Shown here one piece after another: positions 56,101 to 64,000 of a stretch of DNA of 64,000 nt. The stretch's first letter is position 1, and each line of letters opens with the position of its first letter. Under the pieces are notes generated by a model. It had not been told where the DNA came from, ran no database searches, and saw only the letters and a list, made by a program, of their open reading frames with translations. The stretch comes from Ottowia sp. oral taxon 894. Lineage in GTDB: Bacteria > Pseudomonadota > Gammaproteobacteria > Burkholderiales > Burkholderiaceae_C. Location: the NCBI RefSeq assembly GCF_001262075.1, contig NZ_CP012073.1, forward strand, positions 682,001-746,000, given 5' to 3'. Both the position numbers and the translations under genes were made by a program.

Positions 56101-56442
56101 GACAACGGATACAGCCTTTTCCGTGCATTTTTCGGGATGCTGGACAAACTGCTGGGCAACGCCCTCCATGCCGCGCACCATGTGCGCCGCCACGTCCTGC
56201 CCCACCATTTCGAGCGCGCCAACCACCTGGTGCAGCTGCTGGCGCACCAGGCGCAGCGGGCCGCTGTCGATGGTGGACAAATCAACCCCGCGCGCGGTTT
56301 CCGCATCGCTGACGAAGCGCCTGAGCGCCTTGGTAACTGCTTCGAGCGATTTTCTGGTTTCGTCAAGAACCCATGCCAGCGGCCCAAGGTCGCCAGTATT
56401 GATGTGGGTCCCTGCGCTGGCCTCAGCCGGGTTCAGTGCCAT
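50116..56442 (-). CDS. ChpA/PilL-type hybrid chemosensory histidine kinase
   Basis: The ATG at 56442 (MALNPAEASAGTHINTGDLG) has GGGAG 11 bases upstream and gives 2108 residues. At least three His-phosphotransfer domains are clear: HTLKGSSRMVGL (about 743), HSLAGASATVGF (about 1122) and HTLKGSARLAGA (about 1341). Long Glu/Pro/Ala-rich linkers separate them. The CheA dimer and ATPase region (HLLRNCVVHGIEQA about 1683, DDGGGLDAARI, GRGVGMDVV), a CheW-like domain (about 1830-1960) and a C-terminal receiver (VLVVDDSITVRRV, LSDIEMPRMDGFD) follow. Such kinases govern type IV pilus twitching and surface sensing. It is the last gene of pilG-pilH-pilI-pilJ-chpA. Confidence 0.93.
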   Translation of the reverse strand: MALNPAEASAGTHINTGDLGPLAWVLDETRKSLEAVTKALRRFVSDAETARGVDLSTIDSGPLRLVRQQLHQVVGALEMVGQDVAAHMVRGMEGVAQQFVQHPEKCTEKAVSVVENAGFALVEYLEGQLGENPRPALGLFPQFQEVQQLAGADRIHPADLWPVSWRWVNPATPAALQKLHYDTAVRQRVDHGTLKIMKTADANAAEELCVVSLGLADGETALHPSIFWKLSSGFFEALGHGLLKPDVYIKRAASRILVQYTALARGEHSVSERLAQDLLFFCSQAQPKGEETPVLKAVRAAWGLQDSEPVDYQTAVFGLFDPSVLAQARRRIDTLKEAWSGLAGGDLARLKSSVDQFGLVADSLRRLHAHGKPLADAFVHVARHVAKSAAVPSPDLAMEAATAVLFLEASFVDFRPGDTVFAARTRQLADRLEAILHGGVQQPLDSWMEELYRRISDRQTLGTVVSELRVTLGEVEQQLDQFFRNVADRAPLSTALTQMVQMRGVLLVLGLDQAAQAVARMRDVVENITQYDGEDIQQAHAQDFERLGNSLGALGFLIDMLSYQPVLAKKLFTLDEETGELRPIMGRTAPAHLLQSADEAPSLPASGDDGAQPAIADLIDDVRASSESTPHTLPGQLEQIALSAALDDKTALANAAKEAARAARANDAEGLKGAMDKLTTLASPTPAPVAVPAAAEPQVDDDLLDIFLEEAREVIQNGQQAIQALEQRSDDMEQQTTLRRAYHTLKGSSRMVGLNEFGEAAWAMEQLMNAWLAEQKPASAELRALAAESMLAFGNWVEAIAAKQSGHWQAGPFRISAEAMRTGQERVPLPAMPVAAEEPAAQTAAPAEEIIDVAEAELPAQTDAPPETAAESAPEPEADAVPADEPATAEPAAALGLADLDLPDLALPELGNDEAVPPVIEAEATEEPQTAEPEQAQTVETSEGASADDLALFEPPLEESPAPEIIEIDSLLPDLELGGQGQEAGTPETELPPVEDFAPDTLIAIEEADDVDWSDFGFVQEEQQPQSVESGADAAAAQEQVAEPLQEPAGQPAAAGEGQAAPQEEASAEDLPVVIGPLSISRPLYNVYLSEADPWSRSLVEELDTWASHPNQTVPERAIACAHSLAGASATVGFESLSVFARAAEHAMQRLHGQLQGSAHQVRTLQAAAAEISRVLHQFAAGALQEPGSALLADINGLEPEGQTIIALPPETMPATLPAPVEEAPAPVAQPVQPAALASPAAASASPAAPSHAHAPAVFSYVAEPSVPAAAAASRTTVQITDAPTHPVADGIDVQDAIDEDLFPIFEEEAEELLPRLGEALREWTENPTDASVRARVQRGLHTLKGSARLAGALVLGEMAHRTESAIEQLGAVENLKKADVEPLLEYLDELENTFIRLQAQAAGEAYEPQAHQQPRPAPTPAAAPAAMPPAQVSVAPAAAPASAAPAPSAARAAAAPAPQAKAPAQPAAPAQRPASGKVAPPAPLSLTASRAAANQAVRVRSQLLDRLVNQAGEVMTSRVRLEAALGLLRNSLGDLTGNLDRLRQQLRDVELQAETQMQSRLALTKDAQQNFDPLEFDRFTRMQELTRMMAESVNDVATVQRTLQRALDSSEDDLVAQARQSRELQRDLLRTRMVEFEGISERLYRVVRQAAKETGKSVKLEITGGSIEMDRGILDRMTPAFEHLLRNCVVHGIEQAAVRASRGKEATGTISIDVSQSGNDVSVAFHDDGGGLDAARICARAVERGLIKAGQQLSNEEIASLIFAPGFTTMSQVTELAGRGVGMDVVRTEIQALGGRIETTFTEGKGSTFRLVMPLTTAVTHVVMVRAGALSIGVPSNQVDIIHRAGPEVLQQAYENGTFMHEGQALHFYWAGALLQNSPRSTEPPSRSTPVVIFRSADQRIAVHVDEVLGNQEVVVKGLGRQLSRLPGLVAVTALASGAVALIYNLVALATVYGAQAKAFSAKGAKGSEDKKAAAAQSGIPLVLVVDDSITVRRVTQRLLQREGYRVALAADGLQGLERLREERPAVVLSDIEMPRMDGFDFVRNIRADASLKDLPVIMITSRIAEKHRDHAEELGVNHYLGKPYSEDDLLHLIKEYALVTTPAEGA

Positions 56443-56565
56443 GACGATGTGAACTCCCAAGATTGTTCTGTTTTGAGGGCCGCGCCCTTATCAGACGCGG
56501 CCCCGGCTGCCGGATCGTGTCCGCCGCAACCGGGAAATGAATTGACGACTCCTCTGGCCCGGCGA

Positions 56566-58800
56566 TCAGGCAATCTTGAAGCGCGCCACGGACTGGCGCA
56601 GTTCATCCGCCATGCGGGTCAAATCACGCACCTGCGCCACTGTGGAGCGAGTGCCTTCGCCTGTTTGCTCCGTCACGGCAAAGATATGCTGGATGTTGCG
56701 CGCCACTTCATTGGCCTGCTGCGCCTCTTTGGAAGCCGAGGCGGAAATGCGCTCAATCAGCTCGGCCAGGCGGCGCGACACGCTATCGATCTCCGACAGG
56801 GCCGTTCCGGCGTTGTCGGACAGGCGCGCGCCTTCGACCACGCCCTGCGTGGAGCGCTCCATGGCGGCCACCGCGTCCTGCGTGTCGGTCTGAATGGCTT
56901 TCACCAGCGAAGCGATCTGGCGCGTGGCATCGGCCGAGCGCTCCGCCAGCCGCTGCACTTCTTCAGCCACCACGGAAAAGCCCCGGCCTGCTTCGCCAGC
57001 GGAAGCGGCCTGAATGGCGGCGTTCAGCGCCAGCACGTTGGTCTGTTCGGTAATGTCGGCGATCAGCTCGGTGATTTCGCCAATTTCCTGTGAAGACTCG
57101 CCCAGCCGCTTGATGCGCTTGGACGTTTCCTGAATCTGGTCGCGAATGGCGTTCATGCCGCCGATTGTGTTTTGCACGGCCGTCAGGCCCGATTCCGCAG
57201 CAACCAGCGACTGGCGCGCCACGGCCGCCGATTCCTGCGCCTGCGTTGAAACGTGGTTGATGCGGGCCGCCATGTCCAGCACGGACTGGCCGGTTTCACG
57301 GATTTCGTGCAGCTGCTGCGTGGAGGCGTTAAGCAGCTCGTTGGAGGTGCTTTCCACCTTGCTCGTCGTCTGCGCCACGCGCGTGGCCGTGCTTTGCACG
57401 TTGCCCACCAGCGAGCGCAGCTCTTCCACCGTGTAGTTCACCGAGTCGGCAATTGCGCCGGTGATGTCTTCCGTCACCGTGGCTTCCTGCGTCAAATCGC
57501 CCTCGGCCACCGTTTGCAGTTCATTCATCAGCCGCAAGATGGCCGCCTGGTTGGCGTCATTGACGCGCTTGGATTCCTGCTGCTGGAGTTCGGCCAGATG
57601 ACGCTGCTCTTCAGCGAGCGACTGGCGCTGGCGGCTTTCATGCAGCAGCACGTAGCCCAGCCCGGCCGCAGCCAGCAGGGCCAGCAGACCTGGAATGATC
57701 ATTCCCAGCAAGTGCTCGGGACGCAGGCCCGAGGTGGACGAAAGTTTGCTTTCCAGTGCCTGCAAGCTCTTGCGCAGGGGTTCGCTGTCAGCCACGATGC
57801 TGTTTTGCGCCTCGCGGGCGGCCACCAGGCCTTGCAGATTGCCCAGAATGCCGCTGGCATCCGCGCGGGTCTGCTCATAAACCTTCAGCAGCGATTGCAG
57901 GTTCTCGCGCACGCGGTCATCACGCGCGGGCGCCAGGCGCAGATCCGCGTTGCCGTTCAGCAAGCCCTCGGCAATTTCCTTGAAGGTATTCAAATCCTTG
58001 CCCAGCAGAAACACGGCTTCGGGGTTGATGCCGTCCAGCGTGAGCGACTCATTGGCGGATTTACTGATGCGCTGCGTCAGCATCACCAGCTGGCCCGTGG
58101 CCGACATCTCTGCCGCTGGGGCATTGGCCTGCAATTTGAGAGAAGAAATATTTTCCGCAATGGACAGCAGCTCCGTGGAGTTGCTGCTCATCTTGCGCAG
58201 GGAAACGCCCACCTGCGTTAGCGTTTTTTCCTGGCCCAGCACGATCTGCGTGTTCTTGTGGGCGCGCTCCACCAGAGGCACGATCTGGCTCATGCTTTCT
58301 GCATAGTCCGCGCCAAGCCGGGGCACGGTTTCACTGCCTTTCTGCAAACCGGCAACCGAGGCATCCAGCTCGTCTGCACTTTCCTTTACTTCGGCGAACG
58401 CGGAAGCATTGCCCACGGCGGCCTGCGAAACCGACTTGGCCAGCCGCTGCGACTGCATCAGCGCATTACCCGTGGCGGACACCTGCTTGGCCACCTTGTC
58501 CGTGCTCAAAACCGTCCAGGCCACCATGCCGGCCAACACGGCCACGCAAAGCCCCAGCAGAACGAACAGCACGCGCTGATGGCGCTCCGCCGTGCCTTGC
58601 CCAAGCACCGGCATCCGGAATGAGTCAGACAGATACAGCGCAGCGCCATCTTTTGGAGAAGAAGCGCCTGCGGCAGCGCCCTCGCCTTCCATGATGGCGG
58701 TCGTCGTCGAAAGGCCAAAGCCGCTGGGGCTTTGGGTTGAATTTCCGCCGGATGCGTCCGCGTCCGTATTTTTCTTCTTCAACAAGTCGGAAAAGGCCAT
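56566..58800 (-). CDS. pilJ: PilJ-type methyl-accepting chemoreceptor
   Basis: The 744-residue product has a cytoplasmic start and a first membrane helix at about 77-97 (VLFVLLGLCVAVLAGMVAW). A periplasmic PilJ-type sensor region (SMSQIVPLVERAHKNTQIV, RISKSANESLTLDGINPEAV) and a second membrane helix at about 390-410 (GMIIPGLLALLAAAGLGYVL) follow. The signalling domain then shows GRGFSVVAEEVQRLAERSAD and TNVLALNAAIQAASAGEAG. It signals through the ChpA kinase. It lies five bases after pilI and 123 bases before chpA. Confidence 0.93.
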   Translation of the reverse strand: MAFSDLLKKKNTDADASGGNSTQSPSGFGLSTTTAIMEGEGAAAGASSPKDGAALYLSDSFRMPVLGQGTAERHQRVLFVLLGLCVAVLAGMVAWTVLSTDKVAKQVSATGNALMQSQRLAKSVSQAAVGNASAFAEVKESADELDASVAGLQKGSETVPRLGADYAESMSQIVPLVERAHKNTQIVLGQEKTLTQVGVSLRKMSSNSTELLSIAENISSLKLQANAPAAEMSATGQLVMLTQRISKSANESLTLDGINPEAVFLLGKDLNTFKEIAEGLLNGNADLRLAPARDDRVRENLQSLLKVYEQTRADASGILGNLQGLVAAREAQNSIVADSEPLRKSLQALESKLSSTSGLRPEHLLGMIIPGLLALLAAAGLGYVLLHESRQRQSLAEEQRHLAELQQQESKRVNDANQAAILRLMNELQTVAEGDLTQEATVTEDITGAIADSVNYTVEELRSLVGNVQSTATRVAQTTSKVESTSNELLNASTQQLHEIRETGQSVLDMAARINHVSTQAQESAAVARQSLVAAESGLTAVQNTIGGMNAIRDQIQETSKRIKRLGESSQEIGEITELIADITEQTNVLALNAAIQAASAGEAGRGFSVVAEEVQRLAERSADATRQIASLVKAIQTDTQDAVAAMERSTQGVVEGARLSDNAGTALSEIDSVSRRLAELIERISASASKEAQQANEVARNIQHIFAVTEQTGEGTRSTVAQVRDLTRMADELRQSVARFKIA

Positions 58801-58805
58801 GATGT

Positions 58806-59354
58806 TCAGCTTTCAGAAGATGTCGTGCCGATGCTCAGAAACGACGCATCAAGCGAGAGAGCCTGCAAATTGATTTCCTGCCATTGCACGCCCTGGTTGT
58901 CGGTATAAAGATGCCCAAAATACGCAGGCGCGCCGTCGGGCGCGGGCGCTGATTCGGTAAACATTTCCATCGTCCGCAGCCCGGAAAGACGATCCGCCAG
59001 CAAGGCGCAATTGGTTTCCAGCAAAGGATTGAAGGCCACCAGCCAGCACTGGGCCAGCGCCATTTCACTGCGCGGCTTGGCGGGAGCCGTACCCATGAAT
59101 GCAGCCAAGTCCACCACGCCGCACAGATTGCCGCGCAGGTTGGTCACCCCCATAAACCACGCGCGCACGTAAGGCACCGGCTGCATGGCCGACCACGGAA
59201 AAATCTGCCCCGCGTGATCCAGGGGAAACAGCAGCCGGGCCGTACCAGCTTCCACGGCCAGCCACGAGGCTTCTGCGCCGCTGGCCTGAGTCGCCGCCTG
59301 CAAACGCTCAGCCAGGCGCCCCTGGAAGTCGCGCAAAGCTTGTTTGTCGGACAT
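58806..59354 (-). CDS. pilI: CheW-like adaptor PilI
   Basis: The 182-residue product is one CheW domain (FPWSAMQPVPYVRAWFMGVT, NLRGNLCGVVDLAAFMG, NCALLADRLSGLRTMEMF). It couples the receptor PilJ to the ChpA kinase. It is six bases after pilH and five before pilJ. Confidence 0.9.
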   Translation of the reverse strand: MSDKQALRDFQGRLAERLQAATQASGAEASWLAVEAGTARLLFPLDHAGQIFPWSAMQPVPYVRAWFMGVTNLRGNLCGVVDLAAFMGTAPAKPRSEMALAQCWLVAFNPLLETNCALLADRLSGLRTMEMFTESAPAPDGAPAYFGHLYTDNQGVQWQEINLQALSLDASFLSIGTTSSES

Positions 59355-59360
59355 GACCGC

Positions 59361-59726
59361 TTATCCCAGCGCCTTGATCTTGGCCAGCAGCTCGGCCTGA
59401 TTGACCGGCTTGGTGATGTAGTCGCGCGCGCCCTGGCGCATGCCCCACACGCGGTCCGTTTCCTGGTTCTTGCTCGTGCACATGATCACGGGCACGTTGG
59501 CGTACTTCGGATCGCGCGTAATGGCGCGCGTCAGCTGAAAACCATTTTGTCCGGGCATGACCACGTCCATCAGAATCAGGTCTGGAATGGCCTCGGCCAG
59601 GCGTTTATAGGTATCTTCCGCATTTTCAGCCGTTGTCACGGAAAATCCATTTTTCTTCAGCAATTCGCTGAGAAACATCAGTTCGGTCTTGGAATCATCC
59701 ACGATCAGCACGTTACGGATGGCCAT
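59361..59726 (-). CDS. pilH: response regulator PilH
   Basis: The ATG at 59726 (MAIRNVLIVDDSKTELMFL) has GGAG six bases upstream; an ATG three bases earlier is also possible. The 121-residue single receiver has the acidic VDDSK, phospho-Asp in LILMDVVMPGQNGFQL, VIMCTSKNQ and the Lys in YITKPVNQAEL. Single-domain regulators of this kind set pilus retraction. It is 10 bases after pilG. Confidence 0.93.
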   Translation of the reverse strand: MAIRNVLIVDDSKTELMFLSELLKKNGFSVTTAENAEDTYKRLAEAIPDLILMDVVMPGQNGFQLTRAITRDPKYANVPVIMCTSKNQETDRVWGMRQGARDYITKPVNQAELLAKIKALG

Positions 59727-59736
59727 CATGTTCTCC

Positions 59737-60105
59737 TTAATTGGCTTGTCCAGTGAAATCCCGCACGGTTTGCAGCAGTTGGTCTTTTGTGAAGGGCTTT
59801 GTGAGGTACTCCTGCGACCCCACCATGCGGCCCCTCGCCTTGTCGAAAACGCCGTCCTTGGAAGACAGCATGATCACGGGCGTGGTCGAGAATTTTTCAT
59901 TGCGCTTGATGATGGCGCAGGTCTGGTAACCGTCCAGCCGCGGCATCAAAATGTCGCAGAAAATCAGATCCGGATGGAAATCGCTGATTTTCGCGAGCGC
60001 GTCGAAACCATCTTCGGCCAGCATGACCTCATGGCCGCCCTGCTTGAGAAAAATCTCGGCGCTGCGGCGGATGGTGTTGCTATCGTCAATGATCAGTACT
60101 TTCAT
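59737..60105 (-). CDS. pilG: response regulator PilG
   Basis: The ATG at 60105 (MKVLIIDDSNTIRRSAEIFL) follows GAGAAAA and gives 122 residues. The receiver has the acidic IIDDS, the phospho-Asp in FCDILMPRLDGYQT, MLSSKD and the Lys in YLTKPFTKDQ. It is the first gene of the pil-chp operon and is the positive regulator of pilus extension in Pseudomonas. Confidence 0.93.
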   Translation of the reverse strand: MKVLIIDDSNTIRRSAEIFLKQGGHEVMLAEDGFDALAKISDFHPDLIFCDILMPRLDGYQTCAIIKRNEKFSTTPVIMLSSKDGVFDKARGRMVGSQEYLTKPFTKDQLLQTVRDFTGQAN

Positions 60106-60498
60106 GGATGATTTTCTCGAAACTGTTTTCAAGCCGGGAAGCAAACCCGGAAAGTCTGTTTTCTCTCCTGCCTGCGGGCGCGCCGCCCACAAGCAAAGCT
60201 CTCCGCGCGGCTTGCCCGCCGCCATTCAATGCGGCAGCCAGCCACGCCGCCCCATGAAACAAAGGGCATAGAGACGGTGCAAGCTTATGCCAATGTCGCA
60301 TGGAGTGCAACGATTGTATCTATAAGTTATACGCACATCTACCTGAGCCATCTCAAAAACCAATGGCCCGGGCGGGCCGCAGCCGCCCAAGGGCGCTCTG
60401 GCAAAATTGGGAGGGAAAGTCAATGCCGCCGTGACAGACTTGCAACACACAGGCAGCCTTGTCACAACTTTCCAGCGTGAACATTTGCCCAGCCTCTC
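60106..60498. other. divergent promoter region between pilG and hemL
   Basis: The two genes point away from each other. An AT-rich stretch at about 60300-60345 is the likely place of the pilG promoter. No rubredoxin gene, usual in this group, lies here, and no other gene is supported. Confidence 0.45.
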
Positions 60499-61809
60499 AT
60501 GACAAATTCTGTAAACGATCGTAATGATGCCCTGATGGAGCGCGCGCGCCGCGTCATTCCGGGGGGTGTCAATTCCCCGGTGCGCGCCTTCCGCGCTGTT
60601 GGCGGCACGCCACGCTTCATCCAGCGCGCGCAGGGCGCCTATCTGTGGGACGCCAATGACCAGCGCTACATCGACTACATCGGCTCCTGGGGCCCCATGA
60701 TCCTCGGCCACGGCCATCCGGCCGTGCTGGAAGCCGTGCGCCGCGCCGCGCAAGACGGCCTGTCTTTTGGCGCGCCCACCGAGCGCGAAGTGGAGCTGGC
60801 CGAAGAAATCCTCTCGCTCATGCCCAGCATGGACATGGTGCGCCTCGTCTCCTCGGGCACTGAAGCGGGCATGAGCGCCATCCGCCTGGCGCGCGGCGCC
60901 ACGGGCCGCAGCAAGATCATCAAATTTGAAGGCTGCTACCACGGCCATGCCGACGCCCTGCTGGTCAAGGCCGGTTCCGGCCTGGCCACCTTCGGCAACC
61001 CCACCAGCGCGGGCGTGCCGCCCGAAGTGGTGCAGCACACGCTGGTGCTCGAATACAACAACCTCACCCAGCTGGAAGAAGCCTTCGCCCTGCACGGGCG
61101 CGAGCTGGCCTGCCTCATCATCGAACCCATCGCGGGCAACATGAACTTCGTGCGCGCCAGCCTTGATTTCGTGCGCCGCTGCCGCGAGCTGTGCACCCAA
61201 TACGGCGCGCTGCTCATCTATGACGAAGTGATGACCGGCTTTCGCACCGCGCTGGGCGGCGTGCAAAGCCTGCACGCCAAGGCCATTGCGGGCTTCGCGC
61301 CCGACATCACCGTCATGGGCAAAGTCATAGGCGGCGGCATGCCCCTGGCCGCCTTTGGCGGCAAGCGTGATGTCATGGAGCAGCTCGCCCCTCTCGGCCC
61401 CGTCTATCAGGCCGGCACGCTCTCGGGCAATCCCGTCGCCACCGCCTGCGGCCTGGCCACCCTGCGCGAAATCCGCAAGCCCGGCTTTTTCGAAGCCCTC
61501 TCGGCCCGCACCCGCGCGCTGGTGGATGGCCTTCGGGCCGCCGCGCAAGAACAAGGCGTGCCCTTTTGCGCCGACAGCGAAGGCGGCCTGTTCGGCTTTT
61601 TCCTGCTGCCCCGCCTGCCGCAAAACTACCGCGAAGTCATGCAAAGCGACGCCGCGCGCTTCAACCGCTTTTTCCACGGCCTGCTCTCGCGCGGCGTTTA
61701 CGTGGCCCCGGCGCTGTACGAGGCCAGCTTCGTCAGCGCCGCCCACAGCGAAGACGACATTGCCGCCACCTTGCAAGCCGCCCGCGCCGCCTTCCGCGAG
61801 CTGGCTTGA
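60499..61809 (+). CDS. hemL: glutamate-1-semialdehyde 2,1-aminomutase
   Basis: The 436-residue product has the class III aminotransferase pattern: [57 protein letters not shown] and the PLP lysine at Lys275 in [20 protein letters not shown]. It makes 5-aminolevulinate for haem in the C5 pathway. It starts the plus strand opposite pilG and is followed by a family A repeat. Confidence 0.96.
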   Translation: MTNSVNDRNDALMERARRVIPGGVNSPVRAFRAVGGTPRFIQRAQGAYLWDANDQRYIDYIGSWGPMILGHGHPAVLEAVRRAAQDGLSFGAPTEREVELAEEILSLMPSMDMVRLVSSGTEAGMSAIRLARGATGRSKIIKFEGCYHGHADALLVKAGSGLATFGNPTSAGVPPEVVQHTLVLEYNNLTQLEEAFALHGRELACLIIEPIAGNMNFVRASLDFVRRCRELCTQYGALLIYDEVMTGFRTALGGVQSLHAKAIAGFAPDITVMGKVIGGGMPLAAFGGKRDVMEQLAPLGPVYQAGTLSGNPVATACGLATLREIRKPGFFEALSARTRALVDGLRAAAQEQGVPFCADSEGGLFGFFLLPRLPQNYREVMQSDAARFNRFFHGLLSRGVYVAPALYEASFVSAAHSEDDIAATLQAARAAFRELA

Positions 61810-61856
61810 GCCATGACAAGCCCCCGATGCACGCAACCCGCACTCACCCCTTGCAT

Positions 61857-61941
61857 GCTCCTGTATCAATAGCATGATGTCCTAGTGGAATGAGCGCAAA
61901 AGCCATTTTCCGATGGCTTGAATTTGCTCCTCTTTCTGATG
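61857..61941 (+). repeat. family A dispersed repeat, copy 9
   Basis: GCTCCTGTATCAATAGC, GATGTCCTAGTGG, centre GCGCAAAAGCCATTTTCC, then TTTGCTCCTCTTTCTGATGC. It follows hemL. Confidence 0.85.
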
Positions 61942-62011
61942 CAAAAGCCCAGCCCCGCTGCAACCCGGCATCTGAACACGCTTTCCCTTCTTCCCATGAG
62001 GAACCACCGCC

Positions 62012-62626
62012 ATGCTGCTTGAAGCCACTGACTCCCAACTGGCGCTCATCGACTATCAGCCGCGCCTGATGGCCGCGCTTTTCGAGGGTGACGCCGCCCT
62101 GGCCAACGCCGTGCGCCTGGCCAAGCTCGCCCGTCTGCTGGGCGTGCCCGTCTGGGCCACCGAGCAATGCCCTGCCAAGCTCGGCGGCAGCGCCCCCGAG
62201 CTGGCTGGCCTGCTGGACCGCGCCGTACCCAAAACCGCCTTTGGCGGCGCATCCGAACTCGCGCCCCTGCTCAACCCGCCGCGCCCGCCCCAGCCCGCCG
62301 CGCGCGGCGGCAACGCCCGCAGCCTGCCCCGCCACCTGCAAAAGCCCGCCGAGCCGTCCGCGCCGCAGCGCAGCTCCATCGTCATCGCTGGCTGCGAGGC
62401 GCACGTGTGCCTGCTGCAAACAGCCCTGACGCTGCTGGATGAGGAATGGGACGTCTGGGTCGTGACCGACGCCTGCGCCTCGCGCACCGAGCGCAACCGC
62501 GACGCCGCCTACGACCGCCTGGCCGCCGCAGGCGCGGAACTGGCAACGACCGAAATGGTCGGCTTTGAATGGCTGCGCAGCGCCGAACACCCGCATTTCC
62601 GCGACTGGCAGGCCCTGATCAAGTAG
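62012..62626 (+). CDS. isochorismatase-family hydrolase
   Basis: The 204-residue product has the catalytic Asp in LALIDYQPRLMAAL, a Lys after WATEQCPAKLGG and the nucleophile Cys in IVIAGCEAHVCLLQTALTLL, followed by the cis-peptide region. A Pro/Arg-rich insert lies between about residues 87 and 115. The substrate is not known; related proteins hydrolyse isochorismate, nicotinamide or ureas. It is flanked on both sides by family A repeats. Confidence 0.85.
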   Translation: MLLEATDSQLALIDYQPRLMAALFEGDAALANAVRLAKLARLLGVPVWATEQCPAKLGGSAPELAGLLDRAVPKTAFGGASELAPLLNPPRPPQPAARGGNARSLPRHLQKPAEPSAPQRSSIVIAGCEAHVCLLQTALTLLDEEWDVWVVTDACASRTERNRDAAYDRLAAAGAELATTEMVGFEWLRSAEHPHFRDWQALIK

Positions 62627-63033
62627 CCGCCATCTGGCCACGGGCAGGCCCCCGGCGGCAAACGGACGGGCGGAATGGAAAACAGGCACGGCCCAATGCG
62701 CCAGGCAGATAGGTGCAGCTGAAGCGCCGCGCGGCTTGGGCGCCGCTTTTCTGCGCCGCAAAGGCAGAACAAAGACGGAATGAAAGCAAAAGGCAAGACC
62801 GCCTTGTTCAGCTCCTTTTTGCATAGCAATACGTCCTAGTGGAATCTGCGCAGAAGCTACTTTTCAATGCCTTGAATTCGCTCCTGTTTTTGCTGCAAGA
62901 CAGAAGCCGGAGGCCGCGCGCCTGAAAGGCGGCTTCTTCTTGTGGGCCGCCATTCACGCATGGGCTGATTGAGGCCGCGCCCCTGCGGACGCCTGCCTGG
63001 AGCCTGTTCACCACGCTGCCCGAGAGCAGGCTC
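62627..63033. other. intergenic stretch with a family A repeat
   Basis: The repeat at 62810-62894 is the only supported feature between the convergent isochorismatase and methyltransferase genes. Confidence 0.45.
62810..62894 (+). repeat. family A dispersed repeat, copy 10
   Basis: GCTCCTTTTTGCATAGC, TACGTCCTAGTGG, a centre GCGCAGAAGCTACTTTTC, then TTCGCTCCTGTTTTTGCTGC. Confidence 0.85.
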
Positions 63034-64000
63034 TCACGCCTGCGCCGCGTAAAAGCGCGCCGCCTGCACGCCGCGCGGCGCCAGCGGCATGACGGCGCGG
63101 GCAATGGCGTTGATGTGATCGGGCGTGGTGCCGCAGCAGCCGCCCACAATGTTCACCAGCCCTTCGGCGGCAAATTCGTGCACGAGGCGGCTGGTGACTT
63201 CCGGCGTTTCGTCAAAGCCGGTTTCGCTCATCGGGTTGGGCAGGCCCGCATTGGGATAGCAGCTGATGAAGGTGTCGGCCGCAGCCTTGGCCAGCTCCTG
63301 GATGTAGGGGCGCATGAGCGCCGCGCCCAGCGCGCAGTTCAGGCCCACGGCCAGCGGGCGGGCGTGGCGCACGCTGTGCCAGAAAGCCGTGACGGTCTGC
63401 CCCGAGAGCACGCGGCCCGAGGCGTCGGTGACGGTGCCGCTGATGATGACGGGCAGGCGCTCGCCCGTGGCGTCAAACGCTTGCTCGATGGCAAAGAGCG
63501 CAGCCTTGGCGTTGAGCGTGTCGAAGATGGTTTCCACCAGCAGCACGTCCGCGCCGCCTTCAATCAGCGCCAGCGCCTGCTCCAGATAGGCAGCGCGCAG
63601 CTGCTCGAACGTGATGTTGCGCGCGCCCGGGTCGTTCACGTCGGGGCTGATGCTGGCGGTGCGCGGCGTGGGGCCTAGCGCCCCGGCCACGTAGCGAGGG
63701 CGTTCGGGCGTGGCGTGGCGATCGCACGCGGCGCGCGCCAGCCGGGCGGAGGCCAGGTTCATCTCGCGGGCCAGATCGGCCATGCCGTAGTCCTCCTGCG
63801 CAATGCTGGTGGCGCCGAAGGTGTTGGTTTCAATCAGATCGGCGCCGGCGGCCAGGTATTTGTCGTGAATGTCGGCAATCACATCCGGGCGGGTGAGCGA
63901 GAGCAGCTCGTTGTTGCCCTTGACATCGCGCGCGAAGTCTTTGAAGCGCTCGCCCCGGTACTGCGCCTCGTCCAGCTTGAAGCGCTGAATCATGGTGCCC
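63034..64000 (-). CDS. homocysteine S-methyltransferase domain (MetH N-terminal part), 5' partial
   Basis: The frame runs past the window edge; residues GTM precede the first visible ATG at 63993, so the true start is upstream. The visible 319 residues hold the homocysteine-binding zinc site, with one Cys in [15 protein letters not shown] and a Cys pair in [19 protein letters not shown]. The protein ends in a stop right after this domain (AARFYAAQA), so it is the split MetH form in which the folate/cobalamin parts are a separate gene. That second gene is not found downstream in the window, where only intergenic repeats and the isochorismatase gene follow. Confidence 0.9.
   Translation of the reverse strand, partial: GTMIQRFKLDEAQYRGERFKDFARDVKGNNELLSLTRPDVIADIHDKYLAAGADLIETNTFGATSIAQEDYGMADLAREMNLASARLARAACDRHATPERPRYVAGALGPTPRTASISPDVNDPGARNITFEQLRAAYLEQALALIEGGADVLLVETIFDTLNAKAALFAIEQAFDATGERLPVIISGTVTDASGRVLSGQTVTAFWHSVRHARPLAVGLNCALGAALMRPYIQELAKAAADTFISCYPNAGLPNPMSETGFDETPEVTSRLVHEFAAEGLVNIVGGCCGTTPDHINAIARAVMPLAPRGVQAARFYAAQA

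Overview
The window is GC-rich DNA from a betaproteobacterium of the order Burkholderiales. The gene order and protein types (aroA-cmk fusion, rpsA, ihfB; site-2 protease, trpS; corC, lnt; a pilGHIJ-chpA chemosensory operon; hemL) fit the Comamonadaceae. A 12-base DNA uptake sequence of Neisseria type inside one imported gene, together with insertion-sequence debris, suggests a mucosal or oral niche, for example an Ottowia-like organism. The genus is inference.

Layout. 1-774: 3' part of a TrmH/SpoU RNA methyltransferase. 1243-8532: accessory genes: a zinc-ribbon membrane protein, a TonB-dependent receptor behind a Fur-like palindrome, an IS5-type element, a coiled-coil membrane protein, and a low-GC pair made of an anchored exported protein and a metallopeptidase. 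9411-15672: housekeeping genes fbp, mtfA-like, a methyltransferase, dnaG and murI. 16025-23099: a six-gene aryl-polyene-like fatty-acid operon lying between two internally deleted, inverted IS5-type copies. 23151-29160: tRNA-His, a PpiD/SurA-type foldase, tRNA-Val, HU, pgsA, an IS5-type remnant and an RhlE-type helicase. 29395-32867: a frameshifted IS5-type element and a three-gene operon (FliK/HpaP-like protein, histidine kinase, FixJ-type regulator). 33641-36642: site-2 protease, trpS, rph.

36885-41850 is the most unusual region. A decayed type I-C CRISPR-Cas locus has a broken cas3, a cas5 stub and one half CRISPR repeat. Between cas3 and cas5 lies an AT-rich three-gene module: a TIR protein, a second TIR-like protein broken by an IS1595-type element, and a protein with what look like two SLATT membrane domains. 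It resembles a Thoeris-like anti-phage system without a recognisable ligand-sensor domain.

42473-49497 carries ihfB, rpsA, aroA-cmk, lnt and corC. 50116-60105 is a type IV pilus chemosensory operon headed by pilG and ending in a 2108-residue ChpA-type hybrid kinase. 60499-64000 holds hemL, an isochorismatase-family hydrolase and the start-truncated homocysteine-methyltransferase part of MetH.

Two families of dispersed intergenic repeats run through the window. Family A is about 85 bases, has ten full copies and one truncated copy, and carries a fixed CCTAGTG core and a variable hairpin. Family B is about 110-180 bases with six copies plus a fragment. Neither matches a coding sequence.
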